The notes: generated by a model not told the origin, from the sequence alone. A stretch of 64,000 bases of DNA from Aphelenchoides besseyi (GCA_024699855.1 JAMPIQ010000003.1:2170001-2234000), one strand, 5' to 3'; shown: positions 33,013 to 46,607, counted from the first letter of the stretch. Numbers and translations are program-made.

Positions 33013-33667
33013 GTCTCATACTACGGTCAGAAATTTGGTTTCGTATGTTGGACTTTCGTCGATTATTGCCGGAATATGCGCACTGAATGCAATGTGGGGA
33101 GTTTACGAGCAACAAAAACGACCTCAAATGCTTTATATGAAGATACTGGAAGACGCCCAAGTCGAAGGACGAGATCTTTATTTGTATGGTGGCGACATGG
33201 TCAGTTGTTTCTGCTGATAATCTTCGATTTCATGTTTTTAGCGTGATTTCTCAACACAGTTCTTTTGTTATGGTTCAGGAATGTTGAGTTCGAACGCAGC
33301 TCTTGGCTTGTGTGTCTATTATGCGTGGAAGTCGTTTAATTTGGTTCAGGGGCAAGGCAAACCAATCAAACAATACACACGTTCTTTACAACGAGATTTT
33401 ACCGTTGGACTGATCGTTCAAACAGTCAACTCCTTTGTCTTGGCCATCGCTCCACTTAGTCTCGTAGTTTTCAGTATGATCTTTAACATAAATTTTGTAA
33501 ATCTTCCGACTATGCTTCCGATCTCATTTTTACCGGCTTTCAATGCTGTACTCACTTTGTATGTCATCAAGAGCTACAGGCTTTTTGTTTTGACGTTTTT
33601 GAATCGAAAATTCTCGATGGTAGTTCAGTTTAAAGGAAGCTTGGTGCCAATAAACTCACTCTCTTAA
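33013..33667 (+). pseudogene. 5'-truncated nematode chemoreceptor (serpentine GPCR)
   Basis: Two exons (to 33199, then from 33242) encode about 200 residues covering roughly the last four membrane spans of a serpentine receptor: VGLSSIIAGICALNAMWGVY, LSSNAALGLCVYYAWKSF, VGLIVQTVNSFVLAIAPLSL and FLPAFNAVLTLYVIKSYRLF. The last block matches the conserved P-x-N-x-(L)-x-(S/P)-Y-R end of nematode Str/Srh-type receptors. No exons for the N-terminal half are found; mariner copy 2 ends about 185 bp upstream. Likely a relic, unless the first exons lie beyond the transposon in a form I missed. Confidence 0.6.
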
Positions 33668-35276
33668 ACTATACAAATAATAGTCATGAAAGTTTGGTCT
33701 TCATACGTTTTCGATGGTCAGTTTCCGAGCATCAGAGACCTCGCCGAAGATCCAAGTGCACGAACTGATTGGGCGACGAAAATTATAAAAAGCAAACAAA
33801 ATTGACATTTTTCGTCCACTTCAAATGACCGGACAGTCAAGTGTTATCAGTGTGTTGAACGAATGAAAGATTGTGTATTTGTACTCGACTAAAGTTTTCG
33901 AATTCGCATTTCGATGCACGTTTCCGTGGATTAAGTTGATGGCATCCGAAGACATCATTAACATAATGCGAGAAGGGGATTGTAACCGAGGCGATGAGAA
34001 TTCCTAATGAGCGCCACTAGAGTTGGCGGATTGGAATGCGGATGCTTTGGCATTTGTTTTCTATCGAATTCTTTACGACCGTTTTTGTTTTTAGAAGGAT
34101 GTAATTCAAGCCGTTTATTACCATCGGAGAGCATTTCGAATGTACGAACGCGATTCGCCGTTTTGTTTGATAATAAGAAGCAAAGTGATGTCAACGATCC
34201 GCAGTTCGTGAACGGTCGTTCCGTTCGGTCGATGAGCGAAAACATTGCGAGTTTCGGAGTTCAAGTTTTACACTCTCGATCGTAAAGTCAAGACCTTTTT
34301 TTTTGCTTGTTTGCCTTTTTTATTGGTCGGGAGTTCGTTCGGAAATGCGAACGAGAAATTTGTATTAAACGCAAACGGACGTCCTCCCGGCAAATGGAAA
34401 ATCCAATTCCCGAGGACCAAGAGCGAGAAATAACGAAAATCCCAAACATCGGAAAACTTTACGTTAACGTTGCCGAACTCTTTTTTTTTGGTCCACGCGA
34501 TTTTAGTGGACGCAACAATTTGCGTGGACGTCAACAATAAAAAAAGACTACCGGTGCAAAACTCTCGACGTCGAAACGTTTTTGAGCCGAAAATCAAGAG
34601 AGTAACCGCTGGCGCAATTTTTCTTTTGAGGTTTGAATTTGCGTGTGTCTCCGTCTCTTCGGCCATGCGCCTTTTTACGTCCAGTTCGTTTTGGAACAAA
34701 AATGCGCGAAAAAATGTGGAATCCCGCGGATTTCCAGTTTACGTTCGTTTCAATATTTTGACCGAAAAATTTTCATCAACACACGTTTTGAAACACAGAA
34801 ACTTCAAAAAAGTCATATGAAATGTTTGCGATTCACAATAAGTAATCGACGTCTTTTTTGTTCTTTGTTTGCTAGAAACGTGCGTTCCATCGTTCGAGTT
34901 TCTTTTTATAATCCGATCGTAGGACTTCCGTTCGATTACTCACTTCTGTTTTTTTATCTACGCTAACGTCAACAGCGTGGATTAAAATCGTGATTGCGTC
35001 CGACGATTAAAGTCGATGACATCAAGAAGCGTATCCACGCATTTGTACTCTTGGACAAAATTGTCAAATCACGTTCGAATTTTAAGATTCGCATTTAAAA
35101 CCCGAGCGCTAAACGTTTCCGTTCGTCATTCCGGCGCCTACGTTTTCGATTTCAATGAGCGAACCTTTTTACGTTTGCGCCAAAACTGAGTATTCTCAAC
35201 GAAATTGACATCAAATTTTGCATCTTCGCTTTTTGCGTGCTTTTGCGTCCTCTTTTAGACCGCCAATTTTAGTGGA
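33668..35276. other. Upstream region of jip-1
   Basis: About 1.6 kb without a supported gene. Several short plus-strand frames (for example 34007-34285) have no domain-like content. A CTCTTTTAG acceptor about 18 bases before ATG 35277 with no donor nearby suggests trans-splicing of the jip-1 leader. Confidence 0.4.
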
Positions 35277-38200
35277 ATGACGACTTCAGTGAGCAGACAA
35301 AACGCGGAAGATCAACGCAAAACCTTCGAGCACCGGCTTGGCAGTTCACTTGAAGAGGCTTCCATTCACCATCACATGGTCTCCGACGATTCGACCGCAG
35401 AGACGGAAGACGACGACGATGCCGAGTTGGAGCAGCTCGTTGAGAAATCGGTTCGACGTTTCATCGGGATTGGCTCCAGTCGGTCGGCCCACGCGAATCT
35501 GTCTCAACTGGTGAGTTCGATTGAGTGTCTTTCGGCAATTCCCTCAATTAGACGGTCATTTCGTAAGCGGCGGACAATTCTTTTGTTCATAAACGTCGAA
35601 AAATATAATCCGCTTACGATATTCGGTAAACTCAAGTTCACTTTTACGACCATTCGAACATCTGAGTCTTCGCTTTCTTCCGCGTTTTTATTGCAACACT
35701 TTCGAGCATAATTACTTCACTGGTTCTCGACTATTCGGTCCTCAAATTACTCTCTCCACTACTGGACGCTTTATGACGGCACTCGGCCATCATTTGGCCA
35801 CGAGCAGAACTCTTCGAATGCTTTCAGTAAACCGCAAATCCCACTGGGACGGTAGATGAAGCCCGAATTGCCCCGACGGTTGTTGTCAAAAATTGCCCCG
35901 AGGTTTTTGTTTCGCAATTTGCGGCTTAGAGACACAAACAGAGCGGCTATTTGGGTATCAGCTTTTAGTTCCTCGAGATTTCGTCGGTCATTAATTTATA
36001 ATCGTCGGCTCACAACTTGTTCTCCCTCTTCTACAAACAATTTCGCGCCCGCTGTTGCTCGGGAACAATAAGACCACGATTGAGTGCCAACCATAACAAA
36101 TTCACGAGTCTATTTCTCACGTTTCTGTTCGACACTTTTCGTTCAACTTACATGGATCTCTCTAATTGAACTTTAGCAGTGAGTTCGGATTGTCAATTTG
36201 CTTGCTTGTTTACTTCACGCATCGAAACGCATTTACCGAAACTCGATTATCATTCTGCCCGTCAATTTCTGACGCTTCTAACCGACAATTTCAGGCCTCC
36301 AATCAATGGACACCAACGACGTCCGTTGAGTTGAAGAGTCAGGTGGAGCGAAACGAAAGTGTGGAAGACGACTCGGACGAGGAATTCTACAGCCTTCACC
36401 CATCTCTGCTTCCCTTTCGGAAGTCCAAATCCACGGCCTTCGAATTAAAACCGCTGTCTGTAAGTTCGAAAAACGACAATTTTGAAAAAACTTTCGTGTC
36501 ACGAAAATTCTGCGAACCGAATTGAAGTCGGACTCCATAGCGACGTTACGGTGGTCGTGAGTCTTTTCCCCCTCTAATCAGCAAATTAGTCCAAAAGAGA
36601 TTTCTTTGTTTTTTTTGAAATTCGATTTGTGAAATCAAAGCGAAATCATCATTTTGATTGGCCAAATGATATCGTTTTTCATCGACGAATTCAAAAATTT
36701 ATTTTCGTTTTCGAAGGTTTTTTCTTGCAAAACACTCGACGGACGTCGCCAATTTCCGGACAAACAAAAACGCACGCATATTACGACTCTTGCTTTCAAC
36801 GACTCCAACGTCTCCAACAAAATGACGTGCAACCGCGCAGACTTTTGAACAAGTTTTCTTTTTAGTCGGAAGTTTCAATGACCGAAATCGATCAGCAAGC
36901 TCGTGGCTATCGACGGACGCCGATTGGACGTGTCAACGCGTCGTCGGCATTCGTCGACGACTCGACTGGTGTTGGGATCTTGTCGCCGCGAACCACCAAC
37001 GGCATCTCGATGGTTTGGCCGGAGCCCGATGATTGTCGAGCTCGTCGAAAGCCACCAACTCATCCGACGGTGAATTTGGATCGTGGAGACGTTCTCACTG
37101 TGCGCACTCAGATTCCCGAAGACGATTTTCCGGTTTGTGGAGCGGAGACAAGCGTTTCCTGTTGGTCGGCGCCGAGTCAGTACGACGAAAGCGAAAGTGT
37201 GACTTCTGATCTGAAAATAAAAAGAAGGTGCTCACGACTATCTTCTACTTCATCGTCAATTTGCGAACGATTCGGAATTGGGAAGATGAGTGCAAACGTC
37301 GAATCGGATGAAAGTGGCGATGAAGACGAGCTACTAACTGATGAAGGAACGATCGGTGAGCACATTCCTCGATCTTGGTCTGCACCGCCACGAGTTTTGC
37401 AATTTGGAGGCGCCGAAAGTTTGTTGGCAGAAGACGATGCAATGGTTATGGCAAATGACTACGCGACGGACGATGATGCACTGGTAATTCGACCGTTGCG
37501 CAGCAATCAACGTGGAATGGTTCGTTCGTTTAGCAGTGATGACGCTTTCATGAAGAGAAGACGTCGACAACATCATTTGCTATGGAGCAGTTCGTGTTAC
37601 GCGCTTTCGGTTGCCGACGAAAACGAAGAGAACGAGTACGTGTCGAGTGAATACGATGGAGTTGAAGATCAAGAAAAACCAAGTGGTGATGAAAAACGAT
37701 TCGAAGAAAACGAAGACGGTAAGTCAAAAGCAGTTAACAGAACGCATAGTTGTTTAGGTGAACTCAATTCGAATGCGGCGAGCGATGATGCAATGTCGAT
37801 TGATGCGGACGAAGAGTTGCGAACTCGCAGTGTTTCGCCAATTGAAGAAGCGGAATTCAGTGATTACGAAAACGACAGTGAGCAGGAAGATGAAGAAGAG
37901 GATGACGAGTTTATGGAGTCTTTGGATCCTTCAATGAAAGAATTCACAGTTCGACGTCAATCTCAGTTTTTCATTCGTGGATCTGCACGTCGTTCAATGG
38001 CACAATCGAAATCCGACGGCCAATTAGTTTCAGCGCCAACGAATCTGAACGCATTCCCGACATCTTTGCGACCACGAACGCCGCTGTTCGGAACGTCCAG
38101 AAATCAACGCCATGTTGTGAATCAAACTTCAGAGTCGTCGATTTCCCCGACTTCAGAGATTGTCGAAGATGACTTTGAGTTCGCTCAACTGCCGCCAATT

Positions 38201-41200
38201 CTACTGCGACATTCGGCAACATATCACGGTCATTCGAACGGTTGTGCGATGGCCTGTGGAATGTCGCGTTTGCCGCGATCTCGTTTGAGTTTCATTGATG
38301 GATTGAAGTTGAAACAACGACTACGGGACGAAGCAGAGAGTCTGAAACGAGAAACTGAACGAGCAGCTCAAAATCCGGTTGTCAACGTCGAAAGCGAATT
38401 GCCTGATGATCTGGTCGAAAGCTTTGCGATTGAAAACGAAACAATCACAACGGAGTCAGACCGCAAAATGGATGGTTTGGATGACACTAAGGGGTTGAAC
38501 GACGAAGAAACGATTCCGAAAGACGCGGAAGAAGAAGCAAATGAAATAAGTGAACTCGAAAATCAACGATCACTTCTTCTACTTCTCGGGTCTCCCGATC
38601 GAGCAGAATCGTTGCCCGGAAATTGGCAGCCGGAGATTCGAAACGATCAACTTTATGAGGAAAACAAAGACGTTGAAATGTCTCCAACCGATTCAACACG
38701 TCGGCCAATGGAAATGAAAGCTTGTTTACGTGATTTGGAGCAAATAACCAACGATGACGATGAAGTAGTGAGTGTCTTCGTGTTAATCATTTGTTTTTGT
38801 TTGTACTTTTTACCAAACGATTAGCGTCAAAAGTCACGCCAAATCTCGTTGAATATAACCGACTGAACGTAAATTGAGGCATCGAGTTGGAAGTCGGTTG
38901 CCTTGGCCACAAGTTTGGACGTCGAAAGCCTTTTGTTTTCGTTCGAACAAATTTGCGGCCAAACTGTTTGTCCGTAGATTTGTTTAAGCGCAAAATCTTC
39001 AAAGTTTAAAGTTTACCACCAATCTCAGACAAAGTTCCGAGTTGACTGCTCGCTGACTGTCACATTTCGTCTAATTCCATCGTCTGTTGGTCAACAACAC
39101 GCCGCAGCTTATGGTTCGTTTCATTTCGAGCAGAAGTGGACGACAAGCCGACGGCCGAATTTGGAAGTAGACGGGCGGCGTAGAGTCCCGTGGATTTTCA
39201 TTAATTCGCCTTCTGCCGACTTTCATGTCGTCGAGTGTAATTATGACTTCTCGCGGATGACATTCGCATCTCTGTGGCTGCTAAGAAATTTGCGTTTAAT
39301 TCGCAGACCACACTTTCACACGTCGCAATAAGCAGCTCAATTTCGGATGGTGGAAAGCAGTTTGTTTGTTAGTAGTTTGATTAGATCGTACGTTCCATTG
39401 TCTATGCAAACTTCGCGAAAACTGTCATATTTTTCCTGAACCTTTCACCCAAAGGAATTCAAAAAACATTCTGATGTCAAACGGACGGGAAATCGAATTT
39501 AAACTTCTGAGGAGCTGAAATGTTGACGAATTCAATACACGAATCACCATAAACCAATTAATGCGGATTTCAATTCGAGAATCTGCAATTCTCGCTCTTT
39601 TCTTCGTCTGTTGACTTTCGCTCGTGAGTTTCGAATTTCAGATGTCCGCCCGATCCTACGCGTATGCCGGTTCAATTGGCGACGACCTGGAGGTCCCGAT
39701 GATGGACGACGAGAACATTCCGCCTCCCGCTATTCCGTCGAACATCGCCGCTCCACGAGCGTTGCGCCGACGTTCACCGCCGATTGCTTCAGAAGACGAG
39801 CTTTCGGATTCGGAGATCAGCGAACTCGAACGTCAACTCGCCCACAGACAACTGACACGAACCGACAGCGACAACAAAAACGGTGAGTTGCAAACGCCGA
39901 GTGATGTTTTCTATTGTTTCTCGAGGTCCTGTGGACGGTCCTAAATTTTAAATTAGCTGTCCACTGATTCTCGACTTTTGACCAAACTTCTTCGCTTGTT
40001 CATAAAAACCTCTCAGTCACTTTTCTTCCCAACAGCTCTGCACGTATCTTTTACGTAGCTTCGTAATATCGTTTCTTACGGAAATTGAAGGTTTCTATTT
40101 CGCTCACTGTTACACGAAAGAGCTCGAGATCTCCGTGAAAAACGATTGAGTTGGAGGACCATTTATCCATTTAAATTGTTTAGCCAAATTGTCGATTTGT
40201 GTTTTTTAAACTTTTTACCCTTCAACTCGTCTGCTCAGAGACAGCAAGTTGTCCCCAGCGAATTTGTGAAGCTAAACAAAATCGAAATGAAGTGCCGACG
40301 GTTCAACTCTCCGACCGCGACCATCCGCTTCACGAACCGGACCGTCAACTCCAAGGACATTTATTTTTGCCTGAGGCCAATGAAGTTTACGAGATTTTTT
40401 GGGTCAAAATCTCCGTATATGTCGGTTATGAAACAACGTGGTTCTGTTTGACCGTCAACTTAAATTCTTTTTTCACACCATCGAGTTATGATCGGTTTTT
40501 AGTTGAAGCGTTCGCGCGACAATTGTCTTCTTCTATTTCCCTGGGAATTTGGTTGCAATTCTTTTCAATGAATTCCCGACCTTTACTTCTGCTCAACGGA
40601 CATTTTCGCACGTCAATTGGCCATCAATTTGCTGAAAAACGTTAAGCTTCAGAGTCCTCCATTCTCCACCCAATTTATTCTCCAGTTCGCATTCTCTGGT
40701 TTCTGGTCGCACATTCCTGTTGCTAATCATTTCATTACAGGAATGCCCTCGCAAGCGTGTCAATCGCCGGAAGTCGACATTCACTACTGTCGACAGCCTC
40801 GTGATTTCTATCATTTCTTGCCCGGTTCCTCGTCGATGCCGAGCTTCGCGTTACGCGCCGATCTGAAAAGCTCTTTTGGTTCACAGTTGCACGAGCACGA
40901 GCGACAACGATTGGAGGAAACGGCGAACTGGTTGCGCAAATCGAAGACCCAAAACTTCAACGATGAGAATTTGGAAAACACGGAGGTTTGTTTGAGAATT
41001 GTCGAACATTGTTGCTTCATATCCCGCAGGTCTCGACTTTCAAAGTCTCTCGAGAGCCGAAATCGTAAAACGAAATGAGCGGCTCGAAATACGAAACGTC
41101 GCGGTTAATTTGTCTTTTTTGCCATCTACGGTTTCCACTCTTATTCGCTTGTATTAATGGAATTCGTTTCCTCTTTGACTAATACTCGTCTTTTGCAGGT

Positions 41201-43713
41201 GACCGTGGAACAAAGAACTCAGCTTTCCGGTTCCCGTCGAAGAATCCTACCGATCCGGCCGGATGAACCGATGCGAGGTACGACTCTTTCTAGTGTTCAG
41301 AACTTTGAAAGGAAGTCAAATTGCTTTTTGAATGTGAACGTCGTCAGTTGACTTCTTTTTGTCCAATGTTTACAAACTTCGACCAAAACTGTTCGGATGT
41401 CAAAGTGTTGACCGAAATTGAGTTTACTTGCAATCTCACTTCTATTTCCCACACTCGCTTCCGTTCTGACCACTTGAGCCGCAATCTTTTTTCGCGGCCA
41501 AATTGAAAGACCGGAATGTCCGAAAGAAAGTGCTTTCGGCTCCCAAATTCGTCCATTTCTCCGCTTTCTGGTTTCATCTCGTTCGACTCTTCGGTCTCAT
41601 TCCTCTTGTGCTCTTTGCCTCTCCTCCAAGTCAAAGGCTCCACATCTTTCGTATTTGTCGCGGAACGACAAGACGGATCGTTCGCTTCTTTTTATTAGAA
41701 ACTCCGCATTGTGCTTCTCGTTTATCACATGACGTAAAAATGGTTGCTGTTTGTCAATTTGGGTTTCCGGGAACCATGTCATTTAAATTGAATTCTCTTT
41801 TGTCCAAACGCCCAGTCGAATGAGAATCTTCAGTAACGAACATTTCTAATTTCTTGGCTTCTTTGCATTCAAAGATTACTGGTTGTTTGTTCAACAGTTG
41901 CAATATCTATCGTTGCTCTAATCTCTTATCTATCGTCCATCTACACTGATGTCTTGAGGTCTTCTCTATAGTCGAAAATTTGATGCCAATTCCGAGTCGA
42001 CCATAAAATCCCGGCGGTTGTTTTCGAAACCGTCCGTTTTGCGTCTTCTGAAACAGACGAACGTGCTCGTCGTTTGCAGCGTATCTTTCTCTCTGCTTCA
42101 GAAGAATCTCCGCTCTATTCGAATATTTCCAATTTCCGAATTGCCAACTCGAATGTCCGTTGAAAGTGTCCAAGTGACACATTTGGCGTAGACTGATGCG
42201 CACTCTACTTAAAAAATGGGGTCGTCGTTTTTTTGCCTTCGGGAATTGACGTCATTCCTTTCGGTTCTGAACAAACTTTTGTTCTAAATTACCAATTTAC
42301 TGCCAATGAGGTTTTTTGTTAATCAACTTAAGTTCTTTTAGCTTACCACCCACCACAAGCGATCGTCCAACCATCTCAGGTCCAGGATCTTTTGCACCCC
42401 GTGTCACGTCGTCTGCCCAACTTGCCGAGCTGTCAGCTAATTCAAGCCGTAGTCCAACCATACGCTTATCAACAGAACGGATCGATGGGCACAAATGTGG
42501 TTGCGTCAGCGAACTCAACACCGAAATCTATGATCCAACCAACAGCCAATGTAACTCCTCTTCGACCTAACGAAAATGTTGTTCATCCACTTCTTCGACA
42601 CACAAAACCGCCACCACCGAATAGTCTGCCGCCCAGAGGTGCAATTGCATCACAACTTGGCCATGAACACGACTATCAATTGTCATACGGCATTGAACAA
42701 TCGCTCGTAAGGTCAACGACAAACTACGGATTGGAAGATAGTTACTACGAAGATGGATTGAACGGCAATTCTACTCATTTTGATCGAAAAAGTAAGTAAA
42801 AACAAGTTCGATTATCTCAATTGTGGTTTAAGTAATTAATCACTACAACAACGCTGAAGACTCGTCGGGAATTTCGAGCTTTGCGAGCTCAGATCCCTCG
42901 AATTTGGGTCCAACTCATCGCGCACAATTCACTTTTGTTCCTCGACACGACGACGAAGTTCTGCTCGAAATTGGTGATGCTCTAAAAGTGGAACGTGAAT
43001 ATGAAGATCATTGGTGTTTTGGAACGAATTTGAGAACCGGACAACAGGGTCTTTTTCCGGCTGCTCATGTTTGTGAAATCGATCTCGTTGATGAGATTAC
43101 GAGCAGTGTATTGCCCGTTAATAGTGAGTTAACATCGACGACCATTTGACTAATCGTTTGCTTTAGTCAAACCGCAAAAAGCCGAACGAGACACCTTCTA
43201 TTTGACTTTGTTAGCATCGATCGAAGTTGCACATCACAAAGGAAACGATGTTTTGGTTCAAGCCATCAACAAAGTTTGTGAGATGTATCAAAGCAAAGAA
43301 GAGATTCTCGTACCTCAAACCGTTCTAATGGAAATCAATTTTCGCGGTGTTCATGTCATTGACAAAAGGAAGAAGGACGTGAGTTATGATCCTCAAAACA
43401 GATTGATTTCGAGTTTTAGATCTTCCGATGTCCAACTTTCGATTACTTCTATTCACTTCAAAACATTTCATTTTGTGGTGCACATCCGAAACAGTTACGT
43501 TATTTTGGCTTCATTACCAAACACCCGCTTTTGCCACGATTTGCATGTCACGTTTTCCTATCGAATGAATCAACACAACCGATCGTCGAGTCCATTGGGT
43601 AAGTTCATGAGCAATTCGACAGTTTAACAGTTCAATTTAGACGTGCATTCAAACGTTCTTACGATGAATACATGGCCTTCGCACATCCGACCGAAGACAT
43701 TTACATTGAGTAA
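35277..43713 (+). CDS. jip-1: JIP-1, JNK-interacting scaffold protein (SH3 + PTB)
   Basis: A long gene of at least a dozen exons from ATG 35277 ([17 protein letters not shown]) to TAA 43711-43713. N-terminal exons and one very large exon (about 36867-38767) encode acidic Ser-rich disordered sequence. The C-terminal part is diagnostic: an SH3 domain ([20 protein letters not shown] through [20 protein letters not shown]) followed by a PTB domain ([56 protein letters not shown]) and the terminal [12 protein letters not shown]-1 scaffolds JNK-pathway kinases and binds kinesin light chain through this last acidic-Tyr tail. Exon junctions around 40400-40740 are uncertain. A typical RPKRPTTLNLF JNK-docking motif was not found by eye. 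Confidence 0.88.
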
Positions 43714-44499
43714 CGGGTTAAAGTTCGACTGTTACGCGTGGTGCTTTTCAATCATTCCCAAACCATCATGATCTTTGGCTTTCATTTTCAAATGTGTAAA
43801 TAGCAAAGTGACATCTTGTTGTTTGTAATCATAAGTTATCAATAAAAACTAAATAGAATCGAAGCAGTGAAATTGCTTTTGCTGAGTGCTCATGACTAAC
43901 CGCTGCTTAAAACGGTTAATTTGATCGTAAGGATGAACATGCCGAAGGTAAGTTGCGACACATACGATTTTTTTAAGCTCGAAGAGCGAATGTTATATGC
44001 AAAGTTGACCAACCAACAATCTCGTCTTGAAAGCGTCTAAAAAGAATGCCTGTTGATATTAATATACGCGCGAGGGTAGCTGGTCAAAAGCTATTGATAC
44101 ACCGGTCGATGGACTTCCTGGAAACATTCTAACACCTAAAGGGTCATTAAATAAAAATTGGTCGTCGTAGAACATCCAACGGATATCAGTGGTCCAGTTT
44201 TTCCGTCAGCAGATGATAGTAACTAGATTTTTTTCTTACCGCAATGCCTTTCTCCTACACTTTTCAGTATTTTGTTCCAAAAAAGCTTTTTGCACCGAGG
44301 TCCTATTCAGTTTTTAATCACCATGGTGAAGCTTGGAAGAAATTGATGGAATCTCGTTGAGTTTGTACCTTCAAAAACGAACGGTTGTCATCAAACTTTA
44401 TTGATAATCATCTTCGTTTCTCACATTCCAACGTGAATTAATCAATTTCATGCGACAACAAAAAAACACTTTTTGCACGTTCTTGTTTTGCAATTTTTC
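43714..44499. other. Intergenic
   Basis: jip-1 3' region (AATAAA near 43842) and spacer. An ATG with a GTAAGT donor at about 43934-43955 (MNMPK) could be a stray first exon, without support downstream. Confidence 0.35.
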
Positions 44500-44507
44500 G
44501 TATAAAA
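44500..44507 (+). promoter_or_regulatory. TATA box of a possible peptide gene
   Basis: TATAAAAA, 61 bases before ATG 44561, the same spacing as in the histone genes. Confidence 0.4.
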
Positions 44508-44560
44508 AGAGCAGCAACTTTTACATTTTTACCGTCTGCTATTCAACAGTGATCTTAATC

Positions 44561-44764
44561 ATGAACTTCTATTTCGTCTTTCTGCTTCTCGTCGTGCTCG
44601 TCTCAACCGACGGAGTTGCGAAGCCACAATGAATGTGAGTTTACTGCTACTTCAACGATCATCGATTAGTTTCGTTCAGCAAACGTGCTAATGCGCATAC
44701 TCACCGGCTTCCTAAAGAAGTTATCAAGAATCAATTAAGCAATCCAAATAGTCCTGGAAAGTAG
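44561..44764 (+). pseudogene. Possible small secreted-peptide gene with an in-frame stop
   Basis: Exon 1 (44561-44634) begins MNFYFVFLLLVVLVSTDG, a good signal peptide with a cleavage-like end. A short GTGAGT...TTCAG intron follows and exon 2 (44680-44764) continues in the same frame with KR, then a 25-residue peptide beginning ANAHTHRLPKEV and ending NPNSPGK before TAG. KR is a prohormone-convertase site and a C-terminal Gly-Lys is an amidation signal, so the layout is that of a neuropeptide precursor. A TGA at 44630-44632, five bases before the donor, interrupts the frame. Either the gene is dead, the base is wrong, or the match is chance. Confidence 0.4.
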
Positions 44765-45233
44765 ACGCTCAATCGTTGAATGACAAAAACAATTCAACGA
44801 ATAAAAACATGTTGCAAAAGGCTATGATCAGAAGACAAGGAGCTCAGGTAGTCATCCTTGAGTTCTGAATGTTGACACAGACTTCACGTTCATCGTTTTA
44901 ATCCCGCAAAATTCGTGTCTGTTAAACGTCACATCGGGTTTCTAACAAAATTGTTCGCTGGTAGTAAACAAATTTCCGTAGTGGAAAAGAACAAACGTCG
45001 AGTTTCCGATTTCCGTGTTAGCAGAAAATTCGAGACTTCGAAGTGGGCAACAAACTCACTTGTATTTCGTATAAGTCCGTCTTCTTTCTTCCGGTCGAAC
45101 GTCTTCGAAAAAGTGGACTACGCGAAAAAGGTTTCTTGTGCTCTTAGGTGCACATACTCAAGGCTTCTAAGCAGCCGGTAGCCTCGACTTTTGTTACGTC
45201 GACTTTCAAGATTCTACGTGAGTAAACAGACTG

Positions 45234-46537
45234 ATGTTCACGTTGATTTGTGGAACTGGCGCCGTTTTGTTGTGGCTGCTGAGTATCGGGCAAGTTTTCT
45301 TGCTGCTTGCCAGTTCGTACGCTTTGTACAAGTATCTGAACGTCGAAGACGGCAGTTTGTTCAAAAATGTGGTAGGTATTTAGTTAAAAAGAAATAAACG
45401 GATTTCAGGCGACTTGGGACTTAACATTTCAGTTAACGACCTTTACTCTCGTTCTTGTCAACTTTCATATTCAATTACGACAAGCATGTCGTGGATCTTA
45501 TGGTTACTATTCGAAACGTGTTGGTTTGCTTTCTATTCTTATATGTGAGTTTGAGGTCAAAAACCTGATAATTGAGATGTTTCTAGCGAGTGTCATATCA
45601 TTCGCCTATTTCCTCTACTTCTCTATGTACTTGGTCCTCGAATTCAGCGGTTCATCGTCGTTGCACACGTTGATTGGAAGTGTTTCGTTCTTTCTCTTGT
45701 GGTTGCAGTTCACCATTCAATACTACAAGGCAAGTTATCACACTTTCAAAGTTTTCACCAACCAACTTTCGTTCGTTAACTTTTCGTTATCGGCGCTTTC
45801 CGGTCACAAGCGGCAAAATTTTAACGAGAAATTTTTCTTATCGCGTTTCCGGTTGCTCGCAATTTCGATGTTCGTCGACTTTTGCTGAAGATTTTGTTTC
45901 CACGTTGCAGTGCGATGGAATTTAACGCTCAATTTCGTTCGAAAACATTTCTTAAGCAAAAATTCGAATGTTTAAAAAACTTGTTTTCGGAGTTGAAGTT
46001 GAGCAACAAACCGTGGGAGAAAGTTCCTTGGTATTCAAGTAAACCCACCCAATGGTTGTTTAGATCTACGAGTTTGTGGATTCTGTAGTCAAAGCGAACA
46101 ATGACAATGGCATTCCATTAGATGAGTCCGCGGCTCGAGATTTGTACAAAATCAGAGAATCCGAGCATCTTTTTCTTCGCTCCGTCGACTCGACCCATTC
46201 CTTTCGACTGTTCGGTGACTTGCCGTTGGAACACGCCGAATTTCATTTCTTGTGTCGAGTTGTTGATGCGTTGGATCGAATCGCCTTGAACCCTCAGAAT
46301 CCGTATCCAATTCGAGCGTTGGGTGATGAGATTCGTGCACGATGTTCTCGATTCAATTTGAGTTCGAAAAACAAACGTGGATACTTGTCGTTGGCCAAAA
46401 ACTTTCCGCGAATCGTTGAACCTCCGAGTGACGATCCGTATTACGAATATGATCGACGAGTGGCAGTCAGCAACAACTCCTATGGCGCCAATAGCAAAAC
46501 GAATATCTGGAGTGGTAGTCGACATACTTTGTTATAA
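45234..46537 (+). CDS. Multi-pass membrane protein with conserved-looking C-terminal domain
   Basis: Exons from ATG 45234: a first span (VLLWLLSIGQVFLLLASSYA), a moderately hydrophobic segment (FTLVLVNFHIQLRQ), then VISFAYFLYFSMYLVLEF and IGSVSFFLLWLQFTIQYY. A final exon from about 46064 encodes a soluble domain (IYEFVDSVVKANNDNG, LFGDLPLEHAEFHFLCRVVD, RALGDEIRARCSRFNL, ending WSGSRHTLL) to a stop at 46535-46537. The last intron is about 335 bp and would use a GC donor (AAG then GCAAGT). The family is not recognised. About four spans and a cytosolic tail suggest a surface or organelle membrane protein. Confidence 0.6.
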
Positions 46538-46607
46538 TCAAACGTACAATAAAATCTATGTTTATGCTAATTATTTACAACCATGATATATTGACAGAAT
46601 TAAGTAG

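Noticed and set aside
34007..34966. Plus-strand frames of 77-116 codons upstream of jip-1
   Set aside because: Low-complexity, Phe/Arg-rich translations with no conserved motif; they overlap one another in different frames.
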